64,000 bases of DNA from Paraburkholderia aspalathi (GCF_900116445.1 NZ_FPBH01000035.1:30912-94911); one strand, 5' to 3'. Numbered from the stretch's first letter, positions 6,964 to 15,897 are shown. Notes: a model not told the origin generated them from the letters alone. Numbers and translations: made by a program.

Positions 6964-8487
6964 TCAAACCCTTATCGCCGGCGGCACATACTTGCACTCA
7001 TACCGCTTCCTCACCGTGCCGTTCTCATCGACGCTTTCCAGGTAGACGTCGAACTGCCACAAGCGCGCCATGTGCTTGAGCACTTCATCGCTATCGCCGG
7101 ACAGATGCCGGTTGTCGCTCATGAAATGCCGCAGCGTCAGGCTCCGGTCACCACGCGTATTCACCGCCCAAACCTGAATATTCGGCTCCCGATGGTGCAT
7201 GTCGTACTGCCGCGACAACGCCTGACGCACGTACTGATAGCCGCTGTCGTCATGAATCGCGGACACTTCGAGCGCATCGCGCATGTCGTCGTCGAGCACC
7301 GAGAACAGACGCATCTCGCGGATCAGATGCGGAGACAGATACTGCGCGACGAAACTCTCGTCCTTGAAGTTGCGCATCGCGTAGTGCATCGCCTGCAGCC
7401 ACGGACTGCCGGCCAGTTCGGGGAACCATTTGCGGTCCTCCTCCGTTGGCGATTCGCAGATCCGGCGGATGTCGCTCATCATCGAAAAGCCGAGCGCATA
7501 CGGGTTGATGCCGCTGTAGTACGGTTTCGTGACCGGCGGCTGGTAGACCACATTGCTGTGCGAATGGAGAAACTCCATCATGAAACCGTCTTCCAGCTTG
7601 CCCTGGGCATACATCGTATTGAGCAAGGTGTAGTGCCAGAACGTCGCCCAGCCTTCGTTCATGACCTGGGTTTGCCGCTGCGGATAGAAATACTGGCCGA
7701 CCTTGCGCACGATGCGGATCACTTCCCGCTCCCACGGCTCGAGCAGCGGTGCGTTCTTCTCCGCGAAATACAGCAGGTTTTCCTGCGGCTCGGGCGGATA
7801 ACGCTCCTCGATTTCCTCCGGCAACGGCGTATGCCGGGTCGGCAAGGTGCGCCACAGTTCGTTGACCTGCGATTGCAGATAAGCCTCACGTTCGCGACGC
7901 GCCGCAAACTCCTTTTCCAGCGACAGTTTCTGCGGACGTTTGTAACGGTCCACGCCGTAATTCATCAACGCATGGCACGAGTCGAGCAGCTCCTCCACCC
8001 GGTCGAGCCCGAAGCGCTCTTCGCACTCCGCGATGTAATTCTTCGCGTAGACGAGGTAATCGATGATCGCGTGTGCATCCGTCCACAGCCTGAACAGATA
8101 GTTGCCCTTGAAGAAAGAATTGTGGCCATAGGCCGCGTGCGCGATGACGAGCGCCTGCATCGTCATCGTGTTCTCTTCCATCAGATACGCGATACAAGGG
8201 TTCGAATTGATGACGATCTCGTACGCGAGCCCCATCTGCCCGCGACGGTAGCTTTTTTCGGTAGAGAGAAAGTGTTTGCCGAACGACCAGTGACGGTAGT
8301 TCACCGGCATGCCGACGGACGCGTAAGCGTCCATCATCTGTTCGGCGCTGATGAGTTCGAGCTGGATCGGATACACGTCGAGTTCATATTGCTCTGCAAC
8401 ACGGGCAATATGCGAGTCGTACTCTTCGATCAATTCGAAGGTCCAGTCGGACGGGCACGGCAGAGGCCGTCTATCGGCTACGTTCAT
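6964..8487 (-). CDS. SpoVR family protein (YcgB-like)
   Basis: A 507-residue SpoVR/YcgB protein. The conserved run begins DWTFELIEEYDSHIARVAEQ, and SAEQMMDAYASVGMPVNYRH, GLAYEIVINSNPCIAYLMEE, HGYN-like AYGHNSFFKGNYLF and QVMNEGWATFWHYT are the family's signatures; length matches E. coli YcgB (about 510). Its biochemical role is unknown, but it belongs with PrkA and YeaH in starvation and stress responses. I start it at 8487 (AGGGAAG upstream, homology begins here). An in-frame ATG at 8682 overlaps the yeaH stop (ATGA) and would add a 65-residue Gln/Ala/Gly-rich extension; coupled translation from that site is a real alternative. Confidence 0.9.
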   Translation of the reverse strand: MNVADRRPLPCPSDWTFELIEEYDSHIARVAEQYELDVYPIQLELISAEQMMDAYASVGMPVNYRHWSFGKHFLSTEKSYRRGQMGLAYEIVINSNPCIAYLMEENTMTMQALVIAHAAYGHNSFFKGNYLFRLWTDAHAIIDYLVYAKNYIAECEERFGLDRVEELLDSCHALMNYGVDRYKRPQKLSLEKEFAARREREAYLQSQVNELWRTLPTRHTPLPEEIEERYPPEPQENLLYFAEKNAPLLEPWEREVIRIVRKVGQYFYPQRQTQVMNEGWATFWHYTLLNTMYAQGKLEDGFMMEFLHSHSNVVYQPPVTKPYYSGINPYALGFSMMSDIRRICESPTEEDRKWFPELAGSPWLQAMHYAMRNFKDESFVAQYLSPHLIREMRLFSVLDDDMRDALEVSAIHDDSGYQYVRQALSRQYDMHHREPNIQVWAVNTRGDRSLTLRHFMSDNRHLSGDSDEVLKHMARLWQFDVYLESVDENGTVRKRYECKYVPPAIRV

Positions 8488-8678
8488 ACGGACTTCCCTT
8501 TGCCCCTCAGTGGGCGTTCCGGTGTGTCCCCGTGCTGCAGCGGCGTCGACTGCTCCGGCTGCGGCGGCTCCCGTATCGTCCGCCTTCGCCTCGGCATGCC
8601 CCGACTGTTGCTGCTGCGGCACGCCTTTTCCGCGCCCCGGCTGATCGCCGCGCGCTTCGTTGGGCAGGTGCTTTGCCG

Positions 8679-9950
8679 TCATGAAGACGCCACCTGCTTT
8701 TCAAACAACTCCCGAAACACCGGATAAATGTCAGCCGCGGTCTCGACCTTCTTCATCGCCATGTGCGGCTGGCTCAGCGCCAACTGTGCATATTCGAGCC
8801 ACAAGTTCTGCTCTTCCGGCGTAACCTGGATATACGCAAAATAGCGCACCTTCTCCAGGATGTCATCCGAAAGTATCTTGCGGCACTTGGGCGAATCGTC
8901 GGTCCAATTGTCGCCGTCAGACGCCTGAGCGCCGTAAATATTCCATTCAGTCGGTGAATAGCGCTCGTCCATCACCTTCTGCATCAGCTCCAGCGCGCTC
9001 GACACCACTGTGCCGCCGCTTTCCGTCGAATGAAAGAACGTGTCTTCGTCGACCTCTTCGGCGCGGGTGTGGTGGCGAATGAACACCACTTCGATCTTTT
9101 CGTAGTTACGCTTGAGGAACAGATACAGCAGGATGAAAAAGCGCTTGGCGAGATCCTTGCGCTGCTCGTCCATGGACCCGGACACATCCATCAGACAGAA
9201 CATCACCGCCTGGCTAGACGGCGTGGGCTGCTTCACCCGGTTCACGTAGCGCAGATCGAACGGATCGATAAACGGAATGCGCCAGATGCGCCCGCGCAAA
9301 TGGTGGATTTCCTCTTCGAGCAGTTTGATCTCGTCGCGACGGTCGTCCGGATCGGCCTTCATCACTTCGAGTTGCCGCTCCATCTCGTGCAACTGATTGA
9401 CGAGCGGCGCACCAAGCGCAATCCGGCGCCCGAGCGCGCTGCGCAGCGAACGGACCACGTCGATATTGTTTGGCGTGCCTTCGGCCGCCCAGCCGGCGCG
9501 GATGCTTTTCCACGTGGGCACGGCCATCAGATGGGTTTTGACGAGACGCGGCAGTTCAAGGTCGTCGAAGAAATACTGCATGAACTCTTCGCGGCTCAGT
9601 TCGAACACGAAGTCGTCCTGACCCTCGCCCTCGTTGCTCGCCTGGTTGCCCCCGCCTCCGCCGCCGCCCCCTTGCGGGCGCTGGATCTTGTCGCCGCGGA
9701 TGTAGTCGGAATTGCCCGGATGCACCATTTCCCGCTTGCCGCCGGGGCCATGCCGGAACGACGGTTCCGCAATGTCCTTGCGCGGGATGGTGATGCTCTG
9801 GGTGTTCTGAATATCCTTGATGCTGCGATCGCGAACCGCTTCCGAGACAGCGCGACGAATGTAGTTTTTAACGCGGCGCAAAAAACGCTCGCGGTTTGCA
9901 ATGCTCTTGTTCTTACCAGCTAACCTGCGGTCGATGATTTGATGAAGCAC
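8679..9950 (-). CDS. yeaH: YeaH/UPF0229 family protein (DUF444, VWA-like)
   Basis: A 423-residue protein of the UPF0229/YeaH family, the middle member of the prkA-yeaH-spoVR operon. DVSGSMDE at 255-262 is a von Willebrand A-type metal-ion-dependent adhesion motif. A run of eight glycines at 94-101 forms a flexible linker between the N-terminal FRHGPGGKREMVHPGN block and the C-terminal half. The start is GTG at 9950, with GGAG 7 bases upstream. YeaH is thought to work with the PrkA kinase, but its molecular function is not established. A 34-nt hairpin repeat lies immediately upstream of its ribosome-binding site. Confidence 0.92.
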   Translation of the reverse strand: MLHQIIDRRLAGKNKSIANRERFLRRVKNYIRRAVSEAVRDRSIKDIQNTQSITIPRKDIAEPSFRHGPGGKREMVHPGNSDYIRGDKIQRPQGGGGGGGGNQASNEGEGQDDFVFELSREEFMQYFFDDLELPRLVKTHLMAVPTWKSIRAGWAAEGTPNNIDVVRSLRSALGRRIALGAPLVNQLHEMERQLEVMKADPDDRRDEIKLLEEEIHHLRGRIWRIPFIDPFDLRYVNRVKQPTPSSQAVMFCLMDVSGSMDEQRKDLAKRFFILLYLFLKRNYEKIEVVFIRHHTRAEEVDEDTFFHSTESGGTVVSSALELMQKVMDERYSPTEWNIYGAQASDGDNWTDDSPKCRKILSDDILEKVRYFAYIQVTPEEQNLWLEYAQLALSQPHMAMKKVETAADIYPVFRELFEKQVASS

Positions 9951-9967
9951 GCCCGGTCTCCAGTATC

Positions 9968-10001
9968 GACCGGAGTTGGCGCTTTAGCGCTTACTCCGGT
10001 C
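9968..10001 (-). repeat. 34-nt hairpin repeat element, copy 1
   Basis: GACCGGAGTTGGCGCT and AGCGCTTACTCCGGTC form two 16-base arms with a 2-base centre; they pair except for one T-T mismatch and one G-T pair. The same element, with a compensating base-pair change, recurs at 30820-30909. Both sit a few bases upstream of the ribosome-binding site of a leftward gene (here yeaH). Confidence 0.75.
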
Positions 10002-10098
10002 CTATGCAGTCGCAATTTCCGCTGCGCGAGACGTACGTTGCAATAGGCATGTCGGCAAACGCAACGCTATGTCCATGCAACTTGCGGCTCGCAAGGTG

Positions 10099-10121
10099 CC
10101 CGCGCGGTCAGACCGCGCGGG
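10099..10121 (-). promoter_or_regulatory. Strong hairpin directly after prkA
   Basis: CCCGCGCGGTC (10099-10109) and GACCGCGCGGG (10111-10121) are perfect inverse complements around a single base; flanking GTG/CAC pairs extend the stem. It lies 17 bases past the prkA stop without a T-run, so a partial terminator or RNA-processing site between prkA and yeaH is likely. Confidence 0.6.
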
Positions 10122-10137
10122 CGGCACGCAGTGCGTA

Positions 10138-12060
10138 TCATGACGACTTGCGCACGCGTAGATACCAATCACACAGCAAGCGCACCTGCTTCGGCGTGTA
10201 GCCCTTCGTCACCATGCGATTGACGAAGTCTTCGTGCTTGCGCTGCTCTTCCGCCGAACCCTTGGCGTTGAACGAGATCACCGGCAACAGCTCCTCCGTG
10301 TTCGAGAACATCTTCTTTTCGATTACGACGCGCAGCTTCTCGTAGCTGATCCACGCGGGATTCTTCCCCGCATTCGCAGCCCGCGCACGCAGCACGAAGT
10401 TCACGATCTCGTTGCGGAAGTCCTTCGGGTTGCTGATGCCCGCAGGTTTCTCGATCTTCTCCAGTTCGGCGTTCAGCGCCGCGCGGTCGAAACTCTCGCC
10501 GGTGTCGTGGTCGCGGAACTCCTGATCCTGAATCCAGAAGTCCGCATACGTCACGTAGCGATCGAAAATATTCTGACCATACTCGGAATACGACTCCAGA
10601 TACGCGGTCTGAATCTCCTTACCGATAAACTCGGCATAGCGCGACGCCAGCACGTCCTTAATGAACGACAGATACTTCTGCTCGGTTTCCGGTGGGAACT
10701 GCTCGCGCTCGATCTGCTGTTCGAGCACGTACATCAGATGCACCGGGTTCGCCGCGACTTCCGTCGAATCGAAGTTGAATACGCGTGACAGGATCTTGAA
10801 CGCGAAGCGGGTCGACACACCGGTCATCCCTTCATCCACGCCAGCGAAATCACGATACTCCTGATACGACTTCGCCTTCGGATCGGTGTCCTTGAGATTC
10901 TCGCCGTCGTACACCTGCATCTTCGAGAACAGGCTGGAATTTTCCGGCTCCTGCAAGCGCGTGAGCACCGACATCTGCGCCATCATCTTCAACGTACCTG
11001 GCGCGCATATCGCACTGGCCAGCGACGAATTGCGCAGCAGCTTCTCGTAGATCTTGACCTCTTCGCCATAGCGCAGGCAGTACGGCACCTTCACGACGAA
11101 GATCCGGTCGAGCAGTGCTTCGTTGTTGCGGTTATTGCGGAACGCCTTCCATTCCGACTCGTTCGAGTGGGCGAGGATCACGCCGTCGAACGGGATTGCA
11201 CCGAAGCCTTCCGTGCCCTTGAAGTTGCCTTCCTGAGTCGCGGTAAGCAGCGGGTGCAAGACCTTGATCGGCGCCTTGAACATTTCGACGAACTCGAGCA
11301 AGCCCTGGTTCGCAAGGCACAAGCCACCGGAGTAGCTATATGCGTCCGCATCGTCCTGGGCGTACTGTTCGAGTTTGCGGATGTCGACCTTACCGACCAG
11401 CGACGAAATGTCCTGATTGTTTTCGTCACCCGGCTCGGTCTTGGCGATACCGATCTGACGAAGGATAGACGGGTAGCGTCGCACCACGCGGAATTTGCGG
11501 ATGTCGCCGTTGTATTCGTGCAGGCGTTTCACCGCCCACGGACTCAGAATGTTTTTCAGGTAGCGGCGTGGGATACCGTATTGCTCTTCGAGGATCGGAC
11601 CGTCCTCGTCGTAATCGAACAGACCGAGAGGCGACTCGTTCACGGGCGAGCCCTTGATCGAGTAGAACGGCACACGTTCCATGAGTTGCTTCAGACGTTC
11701 CGCGATCGACGATTTACCGCCGCCGACCGGTCCCAACAGATACAGAATCTGTTTCTTTTCTTCGAGCCCCTGGGCCGAGTGCCGGAAGTAGGCGACCACC
11801 TGCTCGATCACCTCTTCCATTCCGTAGAACTCACGGAATGCGGGGTATACCTTGATGACCTTGTTCGCGAAGATACGCGACATGCGCGGATCGTTGCGAG
11901 TGTCGATCTGTTCTGGTTCACCGATTGCCGTCAACATGCGTTCGCCAGCCGTAGCGTACGCGGCGGGATTGTCTTTGCAGAGCGCGAGATACTCCTCGAG
12001 CGAGAGTTCATCTTCTCGCGTTTTCTCGAAGCGGGTCGCGAAACTGCTGTAGATATCCAT
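10138..12060 (-). CDS. prkA: PrkA family serine protein kinase
   Basis: A 640-residue PrkA/YeaG protein: an AAA+-like ATPase N-terminal domain plus a C-terminal kinase-like domain. The Walker A motif GPVGGGKS lies at 110-117, and FYSIKGSPVNESPLGLFDY follows as in E. coli YeaG; near the C-terminus are VVIEKKMFSNTEELLPVISF and GYTPKQVRLLCDWYLRVRK, also family-typical. It is the first gene of prkA-yeaH-spoVR. In enterobacteria yeaG-yeaH is induced in nitrogen and carbon starvation. The start ATG at 12060 is preceded by GGAGG. A strong hairpin follows its stop, which may set different expression of prkA and the genes behind it. Confidence 0.95.
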   Translation of the reverse strand: MDIYSSFATRFEKTREDELSLEEYLALCKDNPAAYATAGERMLTAIGEPEQIDTRNDPRMSRIFANKVIKVYPAFREFYGMEEVIEQVVAYFRHSAQGLEEKKQILYLLGPVGGGKSSIAERLKQLMERVPFYSIKGSPVNESPLGLFDYDEDGPILEEQYGIPRRYLKNILSPWAVKRLHEYNGDIRKFRVVRRYPSILRQIGIAKTEPGDENNQDISSLVGKVDIRKLEQYAQDDADAYSYSGGLCLANQGLLEFVEMFKAPIKVLHPLLTATQEGNFKGTEGFGAIPFDGVILAHSNESEWKAFRNNRNNEALLDRIFVVKVPYCLRYGEEVKIYEKLLRNSSLASAICAPGTLKMMAQMSVLTRLQEPENSSLFSKMQVYDGENLKDTDPKAKSYQEYRDFAGVDEGMTGVSTRFAFKILSRVFNFDSTEVAANPVHLMYVLEQQIEREQFPPETEQKYLSFIKDVLASRYAEFIGKEIQTAYLESYSEYGQNIFDRYVTYADFWIQDQEFRDHDTGESFDRAALNAELEKIEKPAGISNPKDFRNEIVNFVLRARAANAGKNPAWISYEKLRVVIEKKMFSNTEELLPVISFNAKGSAEEQRKHEDFVNRMVTKGYTPKQVRLLCDWYLRVRKSS

Positions 12061-12787
12061 GCTACCTCCTCGCCGAAGTCTAGACCGATGTCGTGCGCGG
12101 CGCGCTATTCGGAAACGACATCGCTCGAATTCATCCTAAACCCTTTTAAATTTTTTTTCACGAACTACGTTGCGAAAATCGCGCCGTACCCGCCTCCCAA
12201 CATTCCTCACTTGGAAACACAGATTCGCTCACCTACAATCTTCCGCTCACATCACAGCGAATGTGCAGCGATTGCCGGCTCACGTTACTGCCTCTCCTGC
12301 GCCCTCTGCTCGCCATACTGACCAGCGCTGACCAGCACGGTTCGCCATCCTCCGTTACACGAATCGTCTCGTTCATCGAACGATCCCACTGCTCTACCGG
12401 ACAGCCTGTCTGCATGCGCACACTTTCGTGCATCGAGCACGGACGTCATGCGTTTTCTGTGCCCGGGACCTTTTTTCATCAACGCGCGGCTTCGCTGTTT
12501 GGTCTACAGCGACATGCGCAGTGTTACATGTTCGTTCGCCGTGATCACCTGCGACGCGCTTCACCGACGCAGCGTCAAGCGGTTCGTCAACGCGACGGCT
12601 GTATTGTTCCGCACTATTTCGCATGAAGGGCGGTGTGTTGCCGCTGCTCGCTGCCCATGCATGCCTCGCGTATTAACCGCGTCGGCGACATGGTTAGTCG
12701 CGTGTATAACTGGATCACGGCAGCGCATCGGGCCACTTCATAGGTGTATACGGCTAAGCGCGCAGTGCAGATGCGCCGGCAAATGTA
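12061..12787. other. Long intergenic region upstream of prkA
   Basis: More than 700 bases without a convincing gene. The part next to prkA (12120-12280) is unusually AT-rich for this window, with a T-run at 12149-12160, and should contain the operon promoter. Several short overlapping frames (for example 12261-12626 and 12448-12819, rightward) have Cys/Arg/His-rich, non-protein-like translations and no good ribosome-binding site. Confidence 0.5.
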
Positions 12788-12813
12788 AAACGGCCGCCCG
12801 CGGGCAGCCGTTT
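12788..12813 (-). terminator. Terminator of the hydratase gene
   Basis: AAACGGC (12788-12794) pairs with GCCGTTT (12807-12813), with an inner GCCC/GGGC pairing. It sits about 75 bases beyond the leftward hydratase stop. Confidence 0.65.
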
Positions 12814-12886
12814 GCGTGATGCTTCGTAATCTGCGGTTACAAGCGGACCCTCATACGCGCGCCGTTACAAGTACACGATGACTCGC

Positions 12887-13648
12887 TCAGGTCAGTTCAA
12901 TCTCCACTTCCCCAAGGCCGTCGATGTGGCCGCGCACGATGCCCGGCTTGTCCACATTGTGCGCACCGACGTACGAACCGGTGGTGATCGTCCATTCCGG
13001 CTCGATGGTGATGCCCATGGCGGCGCAATGGTTGACGAACCACACCAGCAGTTCACGCGGATCGCCGGCCGGATTACCCGTGGCTTCGGGCACCAGCGAG
13101 TTGCCGTCGAAACTCAGCTCGAGCTCCGGCGATACGAAATCGAAGCTGCGCGCAAGACCCGCATAGGCAACCGGACGACCGGTGATCAAGGCGCCGTTGT
13201 TCTGTGCGTCGGCCAGTTGTGCGAGCGGCGCGACATTGGGCCACTCGGCAAAGCGGCTATCGACGATCTCGATGGTCGGCAGCACCATGCCGACCTTCGA
13301 CAGCACCTCATCGCGCGCATAAGCCCGGCCGCGCGGTTCGATCGCCTCGGCGAAACGGAAGGCGACCTCCAGCTCCACCAACACCCGGAAAAAGCCGGTA
13401 TGGGCCACCCGCGCGGGCGACGGCAGCACCAGCGAAGCCGGAATCGGCGCGCCCGCGGCGGCCCCGCCCGGCGCTCTGGCGCCGATCTTCCACGCACCGG
13501 TCGAGTCGCCGAGGCCCACGATCACGGCCTGCTGGATCGCGTACGCGGTTGCTGCGTCAGGCGGCAGGCTGTCGAGTGGGGGCGCATCGATCGGGCGATG
13601 CTGCCGGCGGGCTTCGACGAGGCGGTGCGCGAGGTCGTATTGCGTCAT
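12887..13648 (-). CDS. 2-keto-4-pentenoate hydratase-like protein (FAH superfamily)
   Basis: A 253-residue member of the fumarylacetoacetate hydrolase superfamily, closest in pattern to MhpD-type 2-keto-4-pentenoate hydratases, which add water to 2-hydroxypenta-2,4-dienoate in meta-cleavage pathways. Visible motifs: the N-terminal TAYAIQQAVI segment, VELEVAFRFAEAI with the metal-binding glutamates, LPTIEIVDSRF, NNGALITGRPV, and TTGSYVG near the C-terminus. No aldolase or ring-cleavage gene stands beside it, so the actual substrate is uncertain; other FAH-family decarboxylases remain possible. It is a single-gene unit ended by the hairpin at 12788-12813. Confidence 0.85.
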   Translation of the reverse strand: MTQYDLAHRLVEARRQHRPIDAPPLDSLPPDAATAYAIQQAVIVGLGDSTGAWKIGARAPGGAAAGAPIPASLVLPSPARVAHTGFFRVLVELEVAFRFAEAIEPRGRAYARDEVLSKVGMVLPTIEIVDSRFAEWPNVAPLAQLADAQNNGALITGRPVAYAGLARSFDFVSPELELSFDGNSLVPEATGNPAGDPRELLVWFVNHCAAMGITIEPEWTITTGSYVGAHNVDKPGIVRGHIDGLGEVEIELT

Positions 13649-13858
13649 GTCGGTCCTTTATGGCTGGCGCGTTGAGCGTTGGGTTGCCGCGCTGAGTTGC
13701 AGCAGTTGGGAAAAGCGGGCTCACGGTCCGCGCGTTGACTGCCTTTGGCGGCGATTTGCCGATACAAGCGGTAGTCGCGCCCGTCAATGTACCGGATCAT
13801 GACGCTTACCAGGGTGTCGACAACGCATGTGAACGTTACTTAGTGCGCAGACCATGAA
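13649..13858. other. Intergenic region between hydratase and chemoreceptor
   Basis: About 210 bases upstream of the hydratase start, expected to hold its promoter. No gene or clear site is visible apart from the adjoining terminator. Confidence 0.35.
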
Positions 13859-13859
13859 A

Positions 13860-13893
13860 AAAGACCGCGGTTGCATGCGCAATCGCGGTCTTT
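13860..13893 (-). terminator. Intrinsic terminator of the chemoreceptor gene
   Basis: AAAGACCGCG (13860-13869) pairs with CGCGGTCTTT (13884-13893), extended by an inner TTGC/GCAA pairing with a 4-base loop. Read leftward it ends in a T-run. It lies 70 bases after the chemoreceptor stop. Confidence 0.9.
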
Positions 13894-13963
13894 ATCGTCA
13901 TGCGGCCGATCCGCACAAGCGCCGTTCCGTCTGATGCATCATCGGGAACGAATGTTGCAACGA

Positions 13964-15766
13964 TCAGAAAGTTTCCCAATCCTGATCGCTTCCGGCGCTC
14001 GCCACTGCCCGTGCGGGTGCCTTCGTCGGCGCGGCGGCAGCCGGTGCCTGTGTCGCTGCGGGCGCAGCAGACGTCCTCGCTGCCGGGGTGGCTTGTGAAG
14101 CGGAATGTGACACGGCGTGTGACACCGCATGTGGCACCGCATGTGGCACTTTACGTGCCGCCGCCGGGCGAACCGGCGCGGCCGCGCGCTTCGGCGCCGC
14201 GCTCACCGGCGCCTTGAAACCGCTTTCTTCGAGCTGGAACACCGCGACCGCCGAACGCAGTTTGCCGGCCTGATCTTCGAGCGAAGACGCTGCCGCAGCG
14301 GCTTCTTCGACCAGCGCTGCGTTCTGCTGCGTCACCTCGTCCATCTGCGTGACGGCGCGCGCGACCTGGTCGATGCCACTGCTTTGCTCTTCCGAGGCCG
14401 CCGCGATCTCGCCCATGATGTCGGTCACGCGCTGCACCGCACCGATGATCTCGGTCATGGTGCGGCCGGCTTCGTCGACCAGCGCCGAGCCGGACTGCAC
14501 GCGCTCCACCGAGGTGTCGATCAGTTCCTTGATTTCCTTGGCCGCCGCCGACGAGCGCTGCGCGAGGCTGCGCACTTCGCCTGCCACCACCGCGAACCCG
14601 CGCCCTTCTTCGCCGGCCCGCGCCGCTTCCACGGCCGCATTCAGGGCCAGGATGTTGGTCTGGAACGCAATCCCTTCGATGATCGAGATGATGTCGGCAA
14701 TCTTCGCCGAGCTCTGATTGATGTCGCCCATCGTGCCGACCACCTGGCCGACCACCGCGCTGCCCTTGTTGGCAATCTCGGACGCATTGGCCGCCAGCGA
14801 GCTCGCCTGGCGGGCGTTGTCGGCGTTCTGCTTGACCGTGCCGGTCAGCTCTTCCATGCTCGACGCGGTTTCCTGCAACGCCGACGCCTGCTCTTCCGTT
14901 CGCGAGGACAGGTCGATATTGCCGGCCGCGATCTCGCGCGTGGCCGTCGCAATCGATTCACTGCCGCTGCGCACCGTACGCACCGTTTCGGTGAGACTGC
15001 GCTGCATCTTGGCGATACCTTCCAGCAGTTGCCCCATTTCGTCGCGCGAGGTGACCACGACCGGGCGGCGCAGATCGCCGGCGGAGATCGCGTCGAAATG
15101 ACCGAGGGCGGCCTCGAGCGGGCGGGCAATCGCGCGGCTGAGCGTCAGGTAGGACAGCACGGCGGCGAGCACGCCGACGAGCAGTGCGCCAACGCTCACC
15201 ATACGGAACACTTCGAAACTGCTTTGCGCGGAGTCGTAACCTTGCTTGGCCGATTCGAACTGGAACTTGCGCAGCGCGTCGTCCGCCGTGGAGAGGTCGT
15301 TGTATGCCACCTGCAGGCGCTTGGCGCCGTCGACAACCTTGCTCTGGTCGTTCGCCGTAATGATTGCCGAAAACGACTCCAATTGCTGATGCAGTGCATC
15401 GCGCTTGGCGATCACGTCCTGCGCGAGACGGTCTTCACCGGTGTCGCGCGGCAGGTCCATATATTTTTTCCACCACATGTCGGACGCCGCGCGCATCGCA
15501 CGCGCACGTTCGATCGTCGCCGCCACCTCCGGCGTGCCCATCATGAACGCGGCCCGGTCGAGCGCCAGCCGCTCGCGCGCGGCAAACAACTCGGCGTTGC
15601 CGATATTGACCGCGCTCGGCATTGCGTTGGCGAACGTATCCTTGTAAGCGTCGTTCGAACGGCTCATGCCGAACAAACCGAAAACGCCGATGGCGACCAG
15701 CAGCGCGGCGAGGAAAGCCATCGTGAGGCCAATCCGCGCCTTGATCGTGATGCCTTTGTTCAACAT
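13964..15766 (-). CDS. Methyl-accepting chemotaxis protein (transmembrane, Tar-type)
   Basis: A 600-residue chemoreceptor. Transmembrane segments at about 13-33 and 189-209 flank a periplasmic four-helix ligand domain; a HAMP domain follows (about 210-262), then the long signalling coiled coil with the conserved tip around 364-403 (AFQTNILALNAAVEAARAGE, GFAVVAGEVRSLAQRS). The last residues, DWETF, resemble the NWETF tether that docks CheR and CheB. The stretch before it is an Ala/Pro-rich linker with HAVS/HAVP repeats. I start at 15766, where AGGA stands 6 bases upstream. A sigma-28-type promoter lies at 15871-15897, which fits flagellar co-regulation. Confidence 0.93.
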   Translation of the reverse strand: MLNKGITIKARIGLTMAFLAALLVAIGVFGLFGMSRSNDAYKDTFANAMPSAVNIGNAELFAARERLALDRAAFMMGTPEVAATIERARAMRAASDMWWKKYMDLPRDTGEDRLAQDVIAKRDALHQQLESFSAIITANDQSKVVDGAKRLQVAYNDLSTADDALRKFQFESAKQGYDSAQSSFEVFRMVSVGALLVGVLAAVLSYLTLSRAIARPLEAALGHFDAISAGDLRRPVVVTSRDEMGQLLEGIAKMQRSLTETVRTVRSGSESIATATREIAAGNIDLSSRTEEQASALQETASSMEELTGTVKQNADNARQASSLAANASEIANKGSAVVGQVVGTMGDINQSSAKIADIISIIEGIAFQTNILALNAAVEAARAGEEGRGFAVVAGEVRSLAQRSSAAAKEIKELIDTSVERVQSGSALVDEAGRTMTEIIGAVQRVTDIMGEIAAASEEQSSGIDQVARAVTQMDEVTQQNAALVEEAAAAASSLEDQAGKLRSAVAVFQLEESGFKAPVSAAPKRAAAPVRPAAARKVPHAVPHAVSHAVSHSASQATPAARTSAAPAATQAPAAAAPTKAPARAVASAGSDQDWETF

Positions 15767-15870
15767 GCTCGTTCCTGTACTTAACAAATAAGAGGCTGCG
15801 TGCGCAGCGCGGGGTAGCGTGTGGCTCTGCGTACATGGCGCTGATCTGAGGCGGCGCTCTAATAGTTTTG

Positions 15871-15897
15871 TTTACGGCACCTGATCGGCATACTTGA
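15871..15897 (-). promoter_or_regulatory. Sigma-28 (FliA)-type promoter of the chemoreceptor gene
   Basis: On the minus strand TCAA (15897-15894) is followed after exactly 15 bases by GCCGTAAA (15878-15871), close to the flagellar sigma consensus TAAA-N15-GCCGATAA. It lies about 105 bases before the start codon. The soluble chemoreceptor at 62158 has the same arrangement. Confidence 0.6.

Noticed and set aside
7072..8727. A 551-codon rightward frame opposite spoVR
   Set aside because: Antisense shadow of spoVR; its translation has no recognisable domain.
12448..12819. Rightward frame in the prkA upstream region
   Set aside because: Cys/Arg-rich composition, no ribosome-binding site, and it overlaps a terminator.
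14129..15784. A 551-codon rightward open frame opposite the chemoreceptor
   Set aside because: It is a GC-rich antisense frame of the well-supported chemoreceptor gene, with an Arg/Ala/His-rich translation and no homology.
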